Shown here one piece after another: positions 24,632 to 33,853 of a stretch of 64,000 nt of DNA. A program made the position numbers and the translations under genes. This stretch comes from Sphingopyxis sp. CCNWLW2 (GTDB lineage Bacteria > Pseudomonadota > Alphaproteobacteria > Sphingomonadales > Sphingomonadaceae), in NCBI RefSeq assembly GCF_037095755.1, contig NZ_JBAWKJ010000002.1:248001-312000 (forward strand). The letters are read 5' to 3'. How positions within the stretch are numbered: the first letter of the stretch is position 1; the number at the start of each line of letters is the position of its first letter. Under the pieces are notes generated by a model. It had not been told where the DNA came from, did not search any database, and saw only the letters and a program-made list of their open reading frames with translations.

Positions 24632-25665
24632 ACGAGATGACGACCATCGCGCGGACGACGACGCTCAAGGATTGGGAAACCGATCAGGAAGTCCGCTGGT
24701 GCCCCGGGTGCGGCGACTATGCGATCCTGAAGGCGGTGCAGCGCACGATGCCCGAAATCGGCACGACGCCCGAAAACACCGTCTTCGTCAGCGGCATCGG
24801 CTGCTCGTCGCGCTTCCCCTATTATATGGAAACCTATGGTTTCCACACGATCCACGGCCGCGCGCCGGCGTTCGCGACGGGGCTGAAGCTCGCCAACCCG
24901 GACCTCGACATCTGGATCGTCACCGGCGATGGCGACGGGCTGTCGATCGGCGGCAATCACACGATGCACCTGATCCGCCGCAACCTCGATTGCCAGATCA
25001 TGCTGTTCAACAACGAGATCTATGGTCTTACAAAAGGGCAATATTCTCCGACCAGCCGCGTCGGGACGACCAGCCCGTCGACCCCCTATGGCTCGGTCGA
25101 CCGCCCGGCGCAGCCCGCGGCCTTCGCGCTCGGCGCGGGCGCGCGTTTCGTCGCGCGCGGTTTCGACGTGTCGAAGGAATTGCCGAACGTGCTGAAAGCA
25201 GCGCACGCCCATAAGGGCGCGGCCTTTATCGAGATTTTCCAGAACTGTATCGTCTATAATAAAGACGTGTTCGAAGATTTCGCCGCGCCGAAGGGCGCCG
25301 AGGATCGCCAGCTGTGGCTCAAGAATGGCGAGCCGATGGTCTATGCCAAGGGCACCAAGGGCATCGCGCTCGACGCCGAGGCGCTGCACCTCAAGACCGT
25401 CGATGTCGTCGACGGCGACTGGCAGGCCGCGGGGGTGATCGTCCACGACGTCACCAACCGCAGCGTCGCGCACATGCTCGTCGAAATGCGCTTTGGCGAG
25501 TTCCCGATGGCGCTCGGCGTCCTCTACGACGACCCGCGCCCGACCTTCGAGGCCGATGTCGTCCGGCAGAACAAGGCGGCGGCCGAGGGCAAGACGGCCG
25601 ACCTCCAAAGCCTACTCAAGAAGGGGCAGACCTGGACGGTGACCGAGGGCGGACCCGAACTCTGA
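24628..25665 (+). CDS. korB: 2-oxoglutarate:ferredoxin oxidoreductase, beta subunit
   Basis: 345 residues. Thiamine diphosphate-binding motif GDGDGLSIGGNH with NNEIYGLTKGQ, plus WCPGCGDY, GIGCSSRFPYY and FQNCIVYN, whose four Cys are expected to bind the [4Fe-4S] cluster. GTG 24628 is chosen because GGAGG lies 7 bases before it; it overlaps korA by 4 bases. Partner specificity for 2-oxoglutarate rather than pyruvate is assigned from family resemblance. In aerobic proteobacteria KorAB can run beside the normal 2-oxoglutarate dehydrogenase. Confidence 0.93.
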   Translation: MNEMTTIARTTTLKDWETDQEVRWCPGCGDYAILKAVQRTMPEIGTTPENTVFVSGIGCSSRFPYYMETYGFHTIHGRAPAFATGLKLANPDLDIWIVTGDGDGLSIGGNHTMHLIRRNLDCQIMLFNNEIYGLTKGQYSPTSRVGTTSPSTPYGSVDRPAQPAAFALGAGARFVARGFDVSKELPNVLKAAHAHKGAAFIEIFQNCIVYNKDVFEDFAAPKGAEDRQLWLKNGEPMVYAKGTKGIALDAEALHLKTVDVVDGDWQAAGVIVHDVTNRSVAHMLVEMRFGEFPMALGVLYDDPRPTFEADVVRQNKAAAEGKTADLQSLLKKGQTWTVTEGGPEL

Positions 25666-25703
25666 TCTCGCCGCGGCACCGCGTGTCGGATCTATAGCCC
25701 GGG

Positions 25704-26657
25704 ATGGACAATCTCACCCACAGCCTCGTCGGCGCGGTTCTGGGCCAGATGGGGCTCAAGAAGAAAACCGGCCTCGCGATGCCGACGTTGATCATCGCGG
25801 CGAACCTGCCCGATATCGACGCGACCTGCGCGATCTACGGGATCGAATCGCTGTCGATGCGGCGCGGGATCACCCACGGGCCCGTCGCGCTGCTGCTACT
25901 GCCGATCATCCTATGGGCCTTGATGCTCGCCTTCGACCGCTGGCAGGGCCGGCGCGGAAAAAGGCCGGCGGAGCGGCTCCCGGTTCACAAGGGCTGGCTG
26001 CTCGCGCTCGCCTATATCGGCTGCCTCAGCCATCCGGCACTCGATTGGCTCAACAATTACGGCATCCGCCTGCTCGAGCCGTTCAGCCATCGCTGGTTCT
26101 ACGGCGACAGCATCTTCATCATCGACCTGTGGATATGGATCGCGCTTGCCGTGTCGCTCTGGCTGTCGCTGCGCGGCGAGCGGCGCGGGGCGGCGAACTG
26201 GCGGCGCCCGGCGTGGATCGGCTTCACCGCCGTGTGCGCCTATATTTTCGTCAACGGCGTCATCACCGGCGCCGCCGAGCGCATGGCCTCGCGCGCGCTT
26301 GAAGCGGGCGGCCAGAAGGATGCGCTCGTCGTCGCGAGCCCGCCGCCGCTCGCCTTCTGGAAACGCGATATCTTCTGGCGGACCGCCGACCGCTACGGCA
26401 CCGCAAGCTTCGTTCCGGGCGCCGGTGGCAGCGTCGATCTGACCGGCGCACCGACCGGCATGGACGATCCGCGCCTCGCGACCTGGGTCAAGGCCGATCC
26501 CGCAGCGCGCGCTTTCCTCTTCTGGTCGCGCATGCCGGTGGCGCAAAGCGATGGCGATGCGATCCTGCTGCGCGACCAGCGTTTCATGCACCCGCTGGCG
26601 CAGGACCGATTCCAGGTCCGCCTGACCGCCCCCGATACCGCGAGCCATCCCGAATGA
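25704..26657 (+). CDS. DUF457 (YdjM-type) metal-binding membrane protein
   Basis: 317 residues. It opens with MDNLTHSLVGAVLGQMG, has NLPDIDA, MRRGITHGPVALLLL and YIGCLSHPALDWLNNYG, which are the His/Asp motifs of the DUF457 family of predicted membrane-bound metal-dependent hydrolases, and then several hydrophobic helices. A soluble C-terminal part of about 110 residues ends the protein. The reaction is not known for the family. It stands between korB and the cfa-like gene with its own short gaps. Confidence 0.82.
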   Translation: MDNLTHSLVGAVLGQMGLKKKTGLAMPTLIIAANLPDIDATCAIYGIESLSMRRGITHGPVALLLLPIILWALMLAFDRWQGRRGKRPAERLPVHKGWLLALAYIGCLSHPALDWLNNYGIRLLEPFSHRWFYGDSIFIIDLWIWIALAVSLWLSLRGERRGAANWRRPAWIGFTAVCAYIFVNGVITGAAERMASRALEAGGQKDALVVASPPPLAFWKRDIFWRTADRYGTASFVPGAGGSVDLTGAPTGMDDPRLATWVKADPAARAFLFWSRMPVAQSDGDAILLRDQRFMHPLAQDRFQVRLTAPDTASHPE

Positions 26658-26734
26658 GCGCGCCCGCGTGACGTCATGGCGCCGCGTGTTTCAACCGATT
26701 GTCAGCGCGATGCGTTTGAGGCAGGAAGGTGACA

Positions 26735-28015
26735 ATGAACACGCATGTCAGCCCGCGCCGCGGTAAGGAACTGCTCCGCGCCGACCGTGCCTATCGCTCG
26801 GGCGGCGGCATGGCGCGGCTGATCGCGCTGGCGCCCGCGAGCCTCTTTCACCGCATGCTCGACCGGATCGATGCAGGACTCGCCCAGGGTACGATCGAGA
26901 GCCATCTGCCCGACGGCAGCGTGCGGCTGCTTGGCGGACGCGGCAAGGGGCCGGTTGCGGTGGTGCATCTCCACAGCTGGGCCGCGCTCGCGCGGCTGGC
27001 GCTGTCGGGTTCGGTGGGCTGGTATCGCGCATGGGAAGCCGGCGAATGGTCCTCACCCGACCCGGTGCCGCTGTTCGACCTTTTCATGCGCAACGGCGAA
27101 GCCTTGGGCAATGTCGGGCGAGCGCATGGACCGTGGCGCTGGCTGAACAAGGCGATCCACGCGCTCCATCGCAACGACCGGCGCGGCGCAAAGCGGAACA
27201 TCCACGCCCACTATGATTTGGGCAATGATTTTTATCGCTTGTGGCTCGATCCGAGCATGAATTATTCGAGCGCGCTGTTCACCGATCCCGGGCAATCGCT
27301 CGAAGAGGCGCAGGCGGCCAAGGTAGACGCGATCCTCGACAGGCTCGATTTGCGGTCGGGAAGCCGGCTGCTCGAGATCGGCTGCGGCTGGGGGGCGCTC
27401 GCTGAGCGTGCAGTCGAACGCCACGACGTGCTCTATACCGGGATTACCTTGTCGCCCGCGCAGGCCGAAATCGCCGACGCGCGGCTTGCCGCGGTCGACC
27501 TGTCGGACCGCTCGCGCATCGAAATCTGCGATTACCGCGACGCGCAGGGACCGTATGACGCGATCGCCAGCGTCGAGATGGTCGAAGCGGTCGGCGAGGC
27601 CTATTGGCCCGCCTATCTCGACGCGATCGCGCGGCTTCTGCGCCCCGGCGGCAAGGCGGCGATCCAATATATATTGATCAACGACGCGCTGTTCGAACGC
27701 TATGCCGCGAGCAGCGACTTCATCCAGGCCTATATCTTCCCGGGCGGCTGCCTGATTTCGGAAAGCCGCTTTCGCGCGCTTGCCGAGGCGCGCGGCCTCG
27801 CGTGGCGCGACGTGCGGCGGTTCGGTGGCGACTATGCCGAAACGCTGCGCCAGTGGCGCGAGCGTTTCGATGCGGCGGTCGCGGCCGACCAGCTGCCGTC
27901 GGGCTTCGACGCGCGTTTCGTGCGGCTATGGCGCTATTATCTGCAATATTGCGAGGGGGGCTTTCGCGGCGGCGGTATCGACGTTGCGCAAGTCACGCTC
28001 GAAAAGACAGCCTGA
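26735..28015 (+). CDS. cfa: Cyclopropane-fatty-acyl-phospholipid synthase-like methyltransferase
   Basis: 426 residues. The mycolic-acid cyclopropane synthase core has AHYDLGNDFYRLWLDPSMNYSSALF, SAM motif LLEIGCGWGALAERA, YTGITLSPAQ, VEMVEAVGE and YIFPGGCLISE. It transfers a methylene from SAM to unsaturated acyl chains of membrane lipids, or makes a related methylation. ATG 26735 follows AGGAAGG by 5 bases. The N-terminal 130 residues resemble the SCP2-like lipid-binding domain of Cfa. The next gene starts 20 bases downstream and may be in the same transcript. Confidence 0.9.
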   Translation: MNTHVSPRRGKELLRADRAYRSGGGMARLIALAPASLFHRMLDRIDAGLAQGTIESHLPDGSVRLLGGRGKGPVAVVHLHSWAALARLALSGSVGWYRAWEAGEWSSPDPVPLFDLFMRNGEALGNVGRAHGPWRWLNKAIHALHRNDRRGAKRNIHAHYDLGNDFYRLWLDPSMNYSSALFTDPGQSLEEAQAAKVDAILDRLDLRSGSRLLEIGCGWGALAERAVERHDVLYTGITLSPAQAEIADARLAAVDLSDRSRIEICDYRDAQGPYDAIASVEMVEAVGEAYWPAYLDAIARLLRPGGKAAIQYILINDALFERYAASSDFIQAYIFPGGCLISESRFRALAEARGLAWRDVRRFGGDYAETLRQWRERFDAAVAADQLPSGFDARFVRLWRYYLQYCEGGFRGGGIDVAQVTLEKTA

Positions 28016-28034
28016 AAACAGGGGAGAGACGTAC

Positions 28035-29219
28035 ATGCGAAGATTTTTGGCGGCGGTGCTGCTGTGCACCGCGGCGGCGGGGTGTAGCGCGCCCGCACCG
28101 ACCGAGACCATCGATAAACTGCCAAAGGATCTGAATGTGCTGTTCTGGACCCAGGATCAACGCGACGCCGCCTTCCGCACGATGGAGACGGTGCCCAAGG
28201 TCGTCGTCAACACAGTGAAGGCGGGCGGGCCCGTCTATCCGCTGCCTCAGGGCAAGCCGATCGACCTCGGCGATATCGATGCCCATATGGCGAAGCAGCG
28301 CAATGCGGGGCTGATCATCGTTCAGGACGGCAAGGTTCGCCTCGAAAAATATGCCCTCGGCTATGGCGCCGCGGGCCGCTGGACAAGCTTTTCGGTTGCC
28401 AAGAGCTTCACCTCGACCCTCGTCGGCGCGGCGGTGAAGGACGGCTATATCAAGAGCCTCGACGACAAGGTTACCGTCTATATCCCGGGCCTCAAGGGCT
28501 CGGCCTATGACGATGTCTCGGTGAAGCAGCTGCTGACGATGACTTCGGGCGTCAAATGGAACGAGGACTATACCGATCCCAAGTCCGACGTCGCGCTGTT
28601 CAACCTGCAAAAGCCGGTGGCGGGCGAGGACATAACGGTCAGCTATATGAAGACCTTGCCGCGCGAAGCGCCCGCGGGTTCGAAGTGGGTGTACAAGACC
28701 GGCGAGACCAATTTGATCGGCGTTCTGGTGTCGAGCGCGACGGGCAAGACGCTGTCGGCCTATCTGTCCGAAAAGGTCTGGAAGCCGTTCGGCATGGAAC
28801 AGGACGCGGTGTGGATGCTCGGCGCGACGGGCCACGAGATCAGCGGCTGCTGCATGTCGGCAAGTCTCAAGGATTATGCGCGCTTCGGGCAGTTCATCCT
28901 GAACGGCGGGGTCGCGGGCGGGAAGAAAGTGCTGCCCGACGACTGGCTTCCCGCCGCGACGACGAAGCAGGCGGGGATCGACCTGCCGGGCCGCGGCTAC
29001 GGCTATCAATGGTGGACGAACGACGATGGCAGCTTCGCCGCGCAGGGCATCTTCGGGCAGGGCATCTTCATCGATCCGAAGCGGGGGCTGGTGATCGCGT
29101 CGAACGGCAACTGGCCGACCGCGACCGATCCCGAGGGCGTCGGCGCGGCGCGCGAGGCGTTCTACAAGAGCGTGCAGGCCGCTGTGGACAACGAAGCCGC
29201 ACGGGCGGGTGCTCGATGA
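28035..29219 (+). CDS. Serine-hydrolase lipoprotein, class C beta-lactamase fold
   Basis: 394 residues with lipoprotein signal MRRFLAAVLLCTAAAGC (Cys17). The active-site motif S120-V-A-K lies in RWTSFSVAKSFTS; the Tyr-type second motif and the GYGYQWW/GIFGQGIFI segment near the C-terminus fit the beta-lactamase/D-aminopeptidase/esterase family. It is exported and probably anchored to a membrane, where it may cleave peptides or esters. Resistance activity is not implied. AGGGGAGAGA precedes the ATG. Confidence 0.88.
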   Translation: MRRFLAAVLLCTAAAGCSAPAPTETIDKLPKDLNVLFWTQDQRDAAFRTMETVPKVVVNTVKAGGPVYPLPQGKPIDLGDIDAHMAKQRNAGLIIVQDGKVRLEKYALGYGAAGRWTSFSVAKSFTSTLVGAAVKDGYIKSLDDKVTVYIPGLKGSAYDDVSVKQLLTMTSGVKWNEDYTDPKSDVALFNLQKPVAGEDITVSYMKTLPREAPAGSKWVYKTGETNLIGVLVSSATGKTLSAYLSEKVWKPFGMEQDAVWMLGATGHEISGCCMSASLKDYARFGQFILNGGVAGGKKVLPDDWLPAATTKQAGIDLPGRGYGYQWWTNDDGSFAAQGIFGQGIFIDPKRGLVIASNGNWPTATDPEGVGAAREAFYKSVQAAVDNEAARAGAR

Positions 29220-29289
29220 ACGGAGATGTTCTGAGCCGCGTAGCCCCCCAAGTTGAAGCGAACATTCAACCCGGCCGAACGCATCGGGG

Positions 29290-30042
29290 ATGATTGAAGC
29301 GGGCTTCTGGGGGCTTGTCAGCGGATCGGCACTGATCCTGGGCGCTCTGATTGCCTATTTTTTTACGCTGCCCCAGCGGTTGATCGCCGGAATCATGGCG
29401 CTTGGGGCTGGCGTTCTGATTTCCGCTGTGGCGTTTGACCTGGTCGATGAAGCATCGCAGCAAGGCGGGATCGGGGCGACCGCTGCGGGGTTCATCGGTG
29501 GCACGCTGATGTACACCATCGCCAACATCGTCGTCGCGCGGCAGGGCGCGCGACATCGCAAACGGTCGGGTTGGAACCAAAGGGAAAGCCAGCCCCATGC
29601 CGACAGCGGCGGCGGCATGGCAATTGCGGTCGGCGCCCTGCTCGACGGCATACCGGAATCGATCGTCATCGGGGCCAGTCTTATCGAGGGCGGGGCGGTG
29701 AGTACCGTCACAGTCGCGGCGGTCTTTCTATCCAATGTGCCCGAAGGTCTGTCGAGCGCCGCCGGGATGAAGAGGGCGGGACGCGGGCCAGCCTATATCT
29801 TCGGGGTGTGGACCTGTATCGCCTTGGCCTCGGGACTGGCGGCGATGCTCGGCAACGTCGCGCTGGCGGAGGCCGCGCCGGAGACGCTTGCGGCCGTGAT
29901 GGCGGTCGCGGCAGGCGCGATTCTCGCCATGCTGGTCGATACGATGATCCCCGAAGCCACCGAGGAAACCCACGACTATAGCGGTCTGATCGCCGCCATA
30001 GGTTTCCTGTCGGCATTCATGCTGAGCAAGTGGGGCGGATGA
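29290..30042 (+). CDS. ZIP-family metal transporter
   Basis: 250 residues with about eight hydrophobic helices. Helices 4 and 5 carry the ZIP metal-site signatures LLDGIPESIVIG and SNVPEGLSSAAGM, and a hydrophilic loop RQGARHRKRSGWNQ lies between helices 3 and 4. It probably imports Zn2+ or another divalent metal; the usual His of the helix-4 HxxPE motif is Asp here (DGIPE), so selectivity is uncertain. Only GGGG directly before the ATG resembles a ribosome site. Codon use is a little less GC-rich than in neighbours. Confidence 0.85.
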   Translation: MIEAGFWGLVSGSALILGALIAYFFTLPQRLIAGIMALGAGVLISAVAFDLVDEASQQGGIGATAAGFIGGTLMYTIANIVVARQGARHRKRSGWNQRESQPHADSGGGMAIAVGALLDGIPESIVIGASLIEGGAVSTVTVAAVFLSNVPEGLSSAAGMKRAGRGPAYIFGVWTCIALASGLAAMLGNVALAEAAPETLAAVMAVAAGAILAMLVDTMIPEATEETHDYSGLIAAIGFLSAFMLSKWGG

Positions 30043-30096
30043 CGGGTATCCGCCTCGCGGCTATGAGAGCCCCCCCGAAGGCCGGAGACGAGTTTT

Positions 30097-30483
30097 TTAT
30101 TCGGTGACGATACTCGCCGCGCGCTGGGCCAGCCAGACCGCGGCAAGCGGGACAGCGACGCCCAGCGCCATGATCCACCATGCGTCGGCGAGCGTCACGG
30201 CGCGATACAGCGCCGCGCCAATCACCGCGCCGGCGACGATCCAGCCAGCGCCGGTTCCGGCCGAGATGCGCATCGCGAACCAGCTGCCGCCAAAGGTGCC
30301 GATAAACCAGCCGACGATCAGCGCGATCGTAGATCCGATCGGGATCAGGATTTCGCCGCTGTCGGGATCATAGACGTCGGGCGAAATTTCGCTGCCGGCA
30401 TATTGGGCGAGCCAGATCAGCCCGAACGCAACGGCGATGCCGATCACCGCGGCAATCGCCGTTCGCAAAATATCCTTGGTCAT
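30097..30483 (-). CDS. Small membrane protein of unknown function
   Basis: 128 residues with four predicted helices (AIAAVIGIAVAFGLIWLAQYA, IGSTIALIVGWFIGTFGG, GWIVAGAVIGAALYRAV, WWIMALGVAVPLAAVWLAQ). One short external loop EISPDVYDPDSGEI separates the first two. No recognised family motif. It lies between the ZIP gene (convergent) and the purF-SDR operon, 60 bases after the SDR stop, and may be the last gene of that operon. Confidence 0.75.
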   Translation of the reverse strand: MTKDILRTAIAAVIGIAVAFGLIWLAQYAGSEISPDVYDPDSGEILIPIGSTIALIVGWFIGTFGGSWFAMRISAGTGAGWIVAGAVIGAALYRAVTLADAWWIMALGVAVPLAAVWLAQRAASIVTE

Positions 30484-30543
30484 TCCCGCGCCCTCGCAAA
30501 CCCTCTTATGCGAGCGTCTTAGCGCAGGAAAACGAAGATGGCG

Positions 30544-31278
30544 TTAAGCTTTTTCCATGACCTTGGGCAGCGCATGGAACGCGGTGCTGTCGAAGCCTTC
30601 GACCATCAGCTTGGCGACAAATTCGCCGACGGCCGCCGGATCCTTGATGCTCTGCGGATCTTCGCCCGGATAGGCGCGCGCGCGCATCTGTGTCCGCGTG
30701 CCGCCGGGATCGAGGATCGCGGTGCGCACGGTCGAGATGTTGCGCATTTCGGCGCCATAGCTGGTGACGAGCGTCTCGAATGCCGCCTTCGACGCGGCAT
30801 AGGCGCCCCAATAGGCGCGCGGCTCGCGCGCGACGCCGCTCGACAGCGCGATCAGCCGGCCGTTCGCGGCGCGGCGCAGCAGCGGGTCGAAATTGGCGAT
30901 CAGCGCCTGCTGCGCGATCAGGTTCAGCGTCAGCAGCTTGTTGAATTCCTTGCCGTCGATTGCGGCAACGGGGGTCAGCGTGCCGAGCATCGCGGCGTTG
31001 AGCACGAGCATGTCGAGCTGCTGCCAGCGTTCGGCGATCGCGCTCGCGAGGCGCGCGATGCTGTCGCCGTCGGTCAGGTCTAGCGGCGCGATCGTCGCGC
31101 TGCCGCCGGCTTCGTGGATGCGGTCTTCGAGTTCTTCGAGCCCGCCCGCGGTGCGCGCGGTGATCACGACATGCGCGCCGCGTGAAGCGAGCGATTCGGC
31201 GATCGCTTCGCCGATGCCGCGGCTCGCCCCGGTAACGAGCGCGACCTGGCCCGCCAATTCTTTAGACGTCACAGTCAT
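30544..31278 (-). CDS. Short-chain dehydrogenase/reductase
   Basis: 244 residues. Cofactor motif GASRGIGEAIA, LDLTD, NAAM, the Ser of ALSSGVA, and AYAASK (the YxxxK pair) give a complete classical SDR active site. NADP preference is likely from VVITARTAGG. The substrate is unknown. ATG 31278 lies 4 bases after the purF stop, so it is translated from the purF mRNA. Confidence 0.9.
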   Translation of the reverse strand: MTVTSKELAGQVALVTGASRGIGEAIAESLASRGAHVVITARTAGGLEELEDRIHEAGGSATIAPLDLTDGDSIARLASAIAERWQQLDMLVLNAAMLGTLTPVAAIDGKEFNKLLTLNLIAQQALIANFDPLLRRAANGRLIALSSGVAREPRAYWGAYAASKAAFETLVTSYGAEMRNISTVRTAILDPGGTRTQMRARAYPGEDPQSIKDPAAVGEFVAKLMVEGFDSTAFHALPKVMEKA

Positions 31279-31282
31279 TGTG

Positions 31283-32740
31283 TCAGACAACCCGTTCGGC
31301 AAGCAGCGAAAATTGATCTTCTAACCCATGCTCGTCGAAATCGGTCAGCGTGGTCGGATAGTCGCCGGTAAAGCAGGCATCGCAATATTTCGGCGCGTCG
31401 TCGCTGCGCTTCGCTTCGCCGAGCGCGCGATAGAGGCCGTCGATCGAAATGAAGGACAGGCTGTCGGCGTTGATGAAATTCGCCATCTGCCCGACGCTCA
31501 TCTGCGCCGCGAGCAATTTGGCGCGTTCGGGCGTGTCGACGCCATAGAAGCAGCTGTGCTGCGTCGGCGGGCTCGCGATGCGCATATGCACCTCGGTCGC
31601 GCCGGCATCGCGCATCATCTGCACGATTTTCAGGCTCGTCGTGCCGCGCACGATCGAATCGTCGATCAGCACGATGCGCTTGCCTGCGATCAGCGCGCGG
31701 TTGGCGTTGTGCTTCAATTTCACGCCGAGATGGCGGACCTTGTCGCCCGGCTGGATGAAGGTGCGCCCGACATAGTGCGAGCGGATGATGCCGAGTTCGA
31801 ACGGAATGCCCGATTCCTGCGCATAACCGATCGCCGCGGGCGTGCCCGAATCGGGGACCGGGATGACGAGGTCGGCCTCGACCGGATTCTCGCGCGCCAG
31901 TTCGGCGCCGATCGCCTTGCGCACCGAATAGACGCTCGTCCCGTCGACGATCGAATCGGGGCGCGAGAAATAGACATATTCGAAGATGCACGGGCGCGCC
32001 GGATGGTCGGCGAAGGGGCGGTGCGAGGTGAGCTGGCCGTCGCGGATGGTGACAAGCTCGCCCGGCTCTACCGAGCGCACGAATTCGGCGCCAACGACGT
32101 CGAGCGCGACGGTTTCCGATGCGAGGATATGCGCATCGCCGAGCTTGCCGATCACGAGCGGGCGGATGCCGAGCGGGTCGCGGCAGCCGATCATGCCCTC
32201 GGCGGTCAGGCAGATCAGCGAATAGGCGCCCTCGACCTGCTTCAGCGCGTCGATGAACCGGTCGAGCAGCGAGCGGTAATTGGAGGTCGCGACGAGGTGG
32301 ATGATCACCTCGGTATCGCTGGTCGACTGGAAGATAGAACCGCGGCGAACGAGCACTTTGCGCAGCGCGGCGGCGTTCGAGATATTGCCATTATGTGCAA
32401 CCGCGAAGCCGCCGGTGGCAAGATCGGCGAACAAGGGCTGGACGTTGCGCAGCGCGGTTTCGCCCGTCGTCGAGTAGCGGACATGGCCGACTGACGAGCC
32501 GCCTTGCAGCTGGCGCATGATGTCGTCGCGGTCGAAATTGCCCGCGACATGGCCCATCGCGCGGTGCGTATGGAACTCCTTGCCGTCGAAGGCAGTGATG
32601 CCCGCGGCTTCCTGTCCACGGTGCTGCAGGGCGTGAAGGCCCAGCGCGACAACCGCGGCGGCGCTATCGGCGCCATGAATACCAAATACGCCGCACTCCT
32701 CGCGGAGCTTGTCGTCGTCGAAAGGATGGGTCGTCAGCAT
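31283..32740 (-). CDS. purF: Amidophosphoribosyltransferase
   Basis: 485 residues. First enzyme of purine synthesis: glutamine + PRPP to phosphoribosylamine. A propeptide of 15 residues (MLTTHPFDDDKLREE) precedes the nucleophile Cys16 in CGVFGIHG, to be exposed by self-cleavage. The Ntn glutaminase domain has LQHRGQEAAGI and GHVRYSTTG; the transferase domain has the PRPP loop VLIDDSIVRGTTSLKIV and RIASPPTQHSCFYGVDTP. ATG 32740 is chosen as it gives the standard propeptide length. It diverges from hisI across about 140 bases. Confidence 0.96.
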   Translation of the reverse strand: MLTTHPFDDDKLREECGVFGIHGADSAAAVVALGLHALQHRGQEAAGITAFDGKEFHTHRAMGHVAGNFDRDDIMRQLQGGSSVGHVRYSTTGETALRNVQPLFADLATGGFAVAHNGNISNAAALRKVLVRRGSIFQSTSDTEVIIHLVATSNYRSLLDRFIDALKQVEGAYSLICLTAEGMIGCRDPLGIRPLVIGKLGDAHILASETVALDVVGAEFVRSVEPGELVTIRDGQLTSHRPFADHPARPCIFEYVYFSRPDSIVDGTSVYSVRKAIGAELARENPVEADLVIPVPDSGTPAAIGYAQESGIPFELGIIRSHYVGRTFIQPGDKVRHLGVKLKHNANRALIAGKRIVLIDDSIVRGTTSLKIVQMMRDAGATEVHMRIASPPTQHSCFYGVDTPERAKLLAAQMSVGQMANFINADSLSFISIDGLYRALGEAKRSDDAPKYCDACFTGDYPTTLTDFDEHGLEDQFSLLAERVV

Positions 32741-32883
32741 GTCATTCCAGGGGCAGGGGGGCAGTGACTGCGGCGCATATAGGGACGGCAATCGCAAATG
32801 TCGCCCCCCTAATCACGGATTTGTCATATGCGCCGCGACGGACGGGGTGACAGCGGCTCCTATCCTGCTCTAAAGCCCGGTTT

Positions 32884-33264
32884 ATGGATGATCAGCGCGA
32901 CACGACCGACCGATTTTCTCCGCGTTTCGACGCTGCCGGGCTGGTGACGGCGATCGTCGTCGACGCCGATACGCATATCCTGCTGATGGTCGCGCATATG
33001 AACGAAGAGGCGATCGAGCAGACTCGCGCCACGGGGCAGGCGCATTTCTGGTCGCGGTCACGGCAAGCGTTGTGGCGCAAGGGCGAGACGTCGGGCAACG
33101 GCCTGGCGGTCGTGGAGATGCGCGTCGATTGCGATCAGGACGCGCTGCTTTTGCGCGTGAGGCCCGCGGGCCCCGCATGCCACACGGGACGCCGCTCCTG
33201 CTTTTATCGTCGTGTCGAGGCCGATGGCGGCCTGACCTTCCTGGCGGACGATGCGCAGGGTTGA
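32884..33264 (+). CDS. hisI: Phosphoribosyl-AMP cyclohydrolase
   Basis: 126 residues. Third step of histidine synthesis. Motifs [47 protein letters not shown] and [12 protein letters not shown] hold the Zn-binding Cys/Asp residues. It is the single-domain HisI, without the HisE domain. The lipoprotein gene starts inside its last codons. Other his genes are not in the window. Confidence 0.96.
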   Translation: MDDQRDTTDRFSPRFDAAGLVTAIVVDADTHILLMVAHMNEEAIEQTRATGQAHFWSRSRQALWRKGETSGNGLAVVEMRVDCDQDALLLRVRPAGPACHTGRRSCFYRRVEADGGLTFLADDAQG

Positions 33265-33787
33265 CGCCGCCGCGCTTGCGGTTCTGCTGCTCGCGGCATG
33301 CGGACGGCCCGCGCCCGACGAACGCGCGAAGGGGATCGACACCAGCAATCCGCTCGAGGTGGCGGCCCGCCAGCGCGGGGTCGTGCACCCCGAGGCCGCA
33401 AGCCCGGTCGGCGTGTTCGAGCGCGCACACGATCTCGGCCGCGATGCGATGTGCGTCGTTCCCGATGGCGCCGGAAAATGGCGCTTTTCCGTCACCGCCG
33501 CTTTTGGCCCCGGCCTCTCGTGCGCTGCCAGCGGAACGATGGTTCGCGAGGGCGGCGGCTGGCGGATGCGCTTCGCCGGGGCGGATGGTTGCGAAGCCTT
33601 TGCGCACGAAGAAGAGGATGAGCTCCGCTTGCCCGGAAAGCTGCCGCCGCAATGCCGCCGCCTGTGCCCCGGCCGCGCTTCGCTCGCGGGGCTCAGCCTG
33701 CCGCGCGCGAGCTGGTCGGCGGCCGATGCGGGGGGCTTGCGGATCGCCGATCGAGACGGCAATATACGGCGTCCTTGCGGCAACTGA
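33251..33787 (+). CDS. Lipoprotein of unknown function
   Basis: 178 residues with lipobox LAAC (Cys17) after [13 protein letters not shown]. The mature part has six further cysteines ([32 protein letters not shown]), which would form disulfides in the periplasm. The central [12 protein letters not shown] and [10 protein letters not shown] suggest a small beta domain. It overlaps the hisI end by 14 bases and is co-translated. No family recognised. Confidence 0.8.
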   Translation: MRRVDAAALAVLLLAACGRPAPDERAKGIDTSNPLEVAARQRGVVHPEAASPVGVFERAHDLGRDAMCVVPDGAGKWRFSVTAAFGPGLSCAASGTMVREGGGWRMRFAGADGCEAFAHEEEDELRLPGKLPPQCRRLCPGRASLAGLSLPRASWSAADAGGLRIADRDGNIRRPCGN

Positions 33788-33817
33788 ACCGCCCCGAAAT
33801 GGCTCGACCGGCCGGGC

Positions 33818-33846
33818 TTGACGTTCACGTCAACGGAAACTAGTTT
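33818..33846 (+). promoter_or_regulatory. MerR-type operator/promoter
   Basis: TTGACGTTCACGTCAA at 33818-33833 is an inverted repeat (TTGACGT/ACGTCAA) like the operators of LiuR-group MerR regulators. Its TTGACG also serves as a -35 hexamer, 17 bases before TAGTTT (33841-33846). It lies 20 bases before the regulator's ATG, so the regulator probably controls itself and the acyl-CoA dehydrogenase after it. Confidence 0.68.
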
Positions 33847-33853
33847 CACCGGC

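Noticed and set aside
28035..29219. Antibiotic-resistance beta-lactamase
   Set aside because: Only the fold and SxxK are shared; the sequence fits the broad esterase/peptidase lipoprotein group and there is no ampR-like neighbour.
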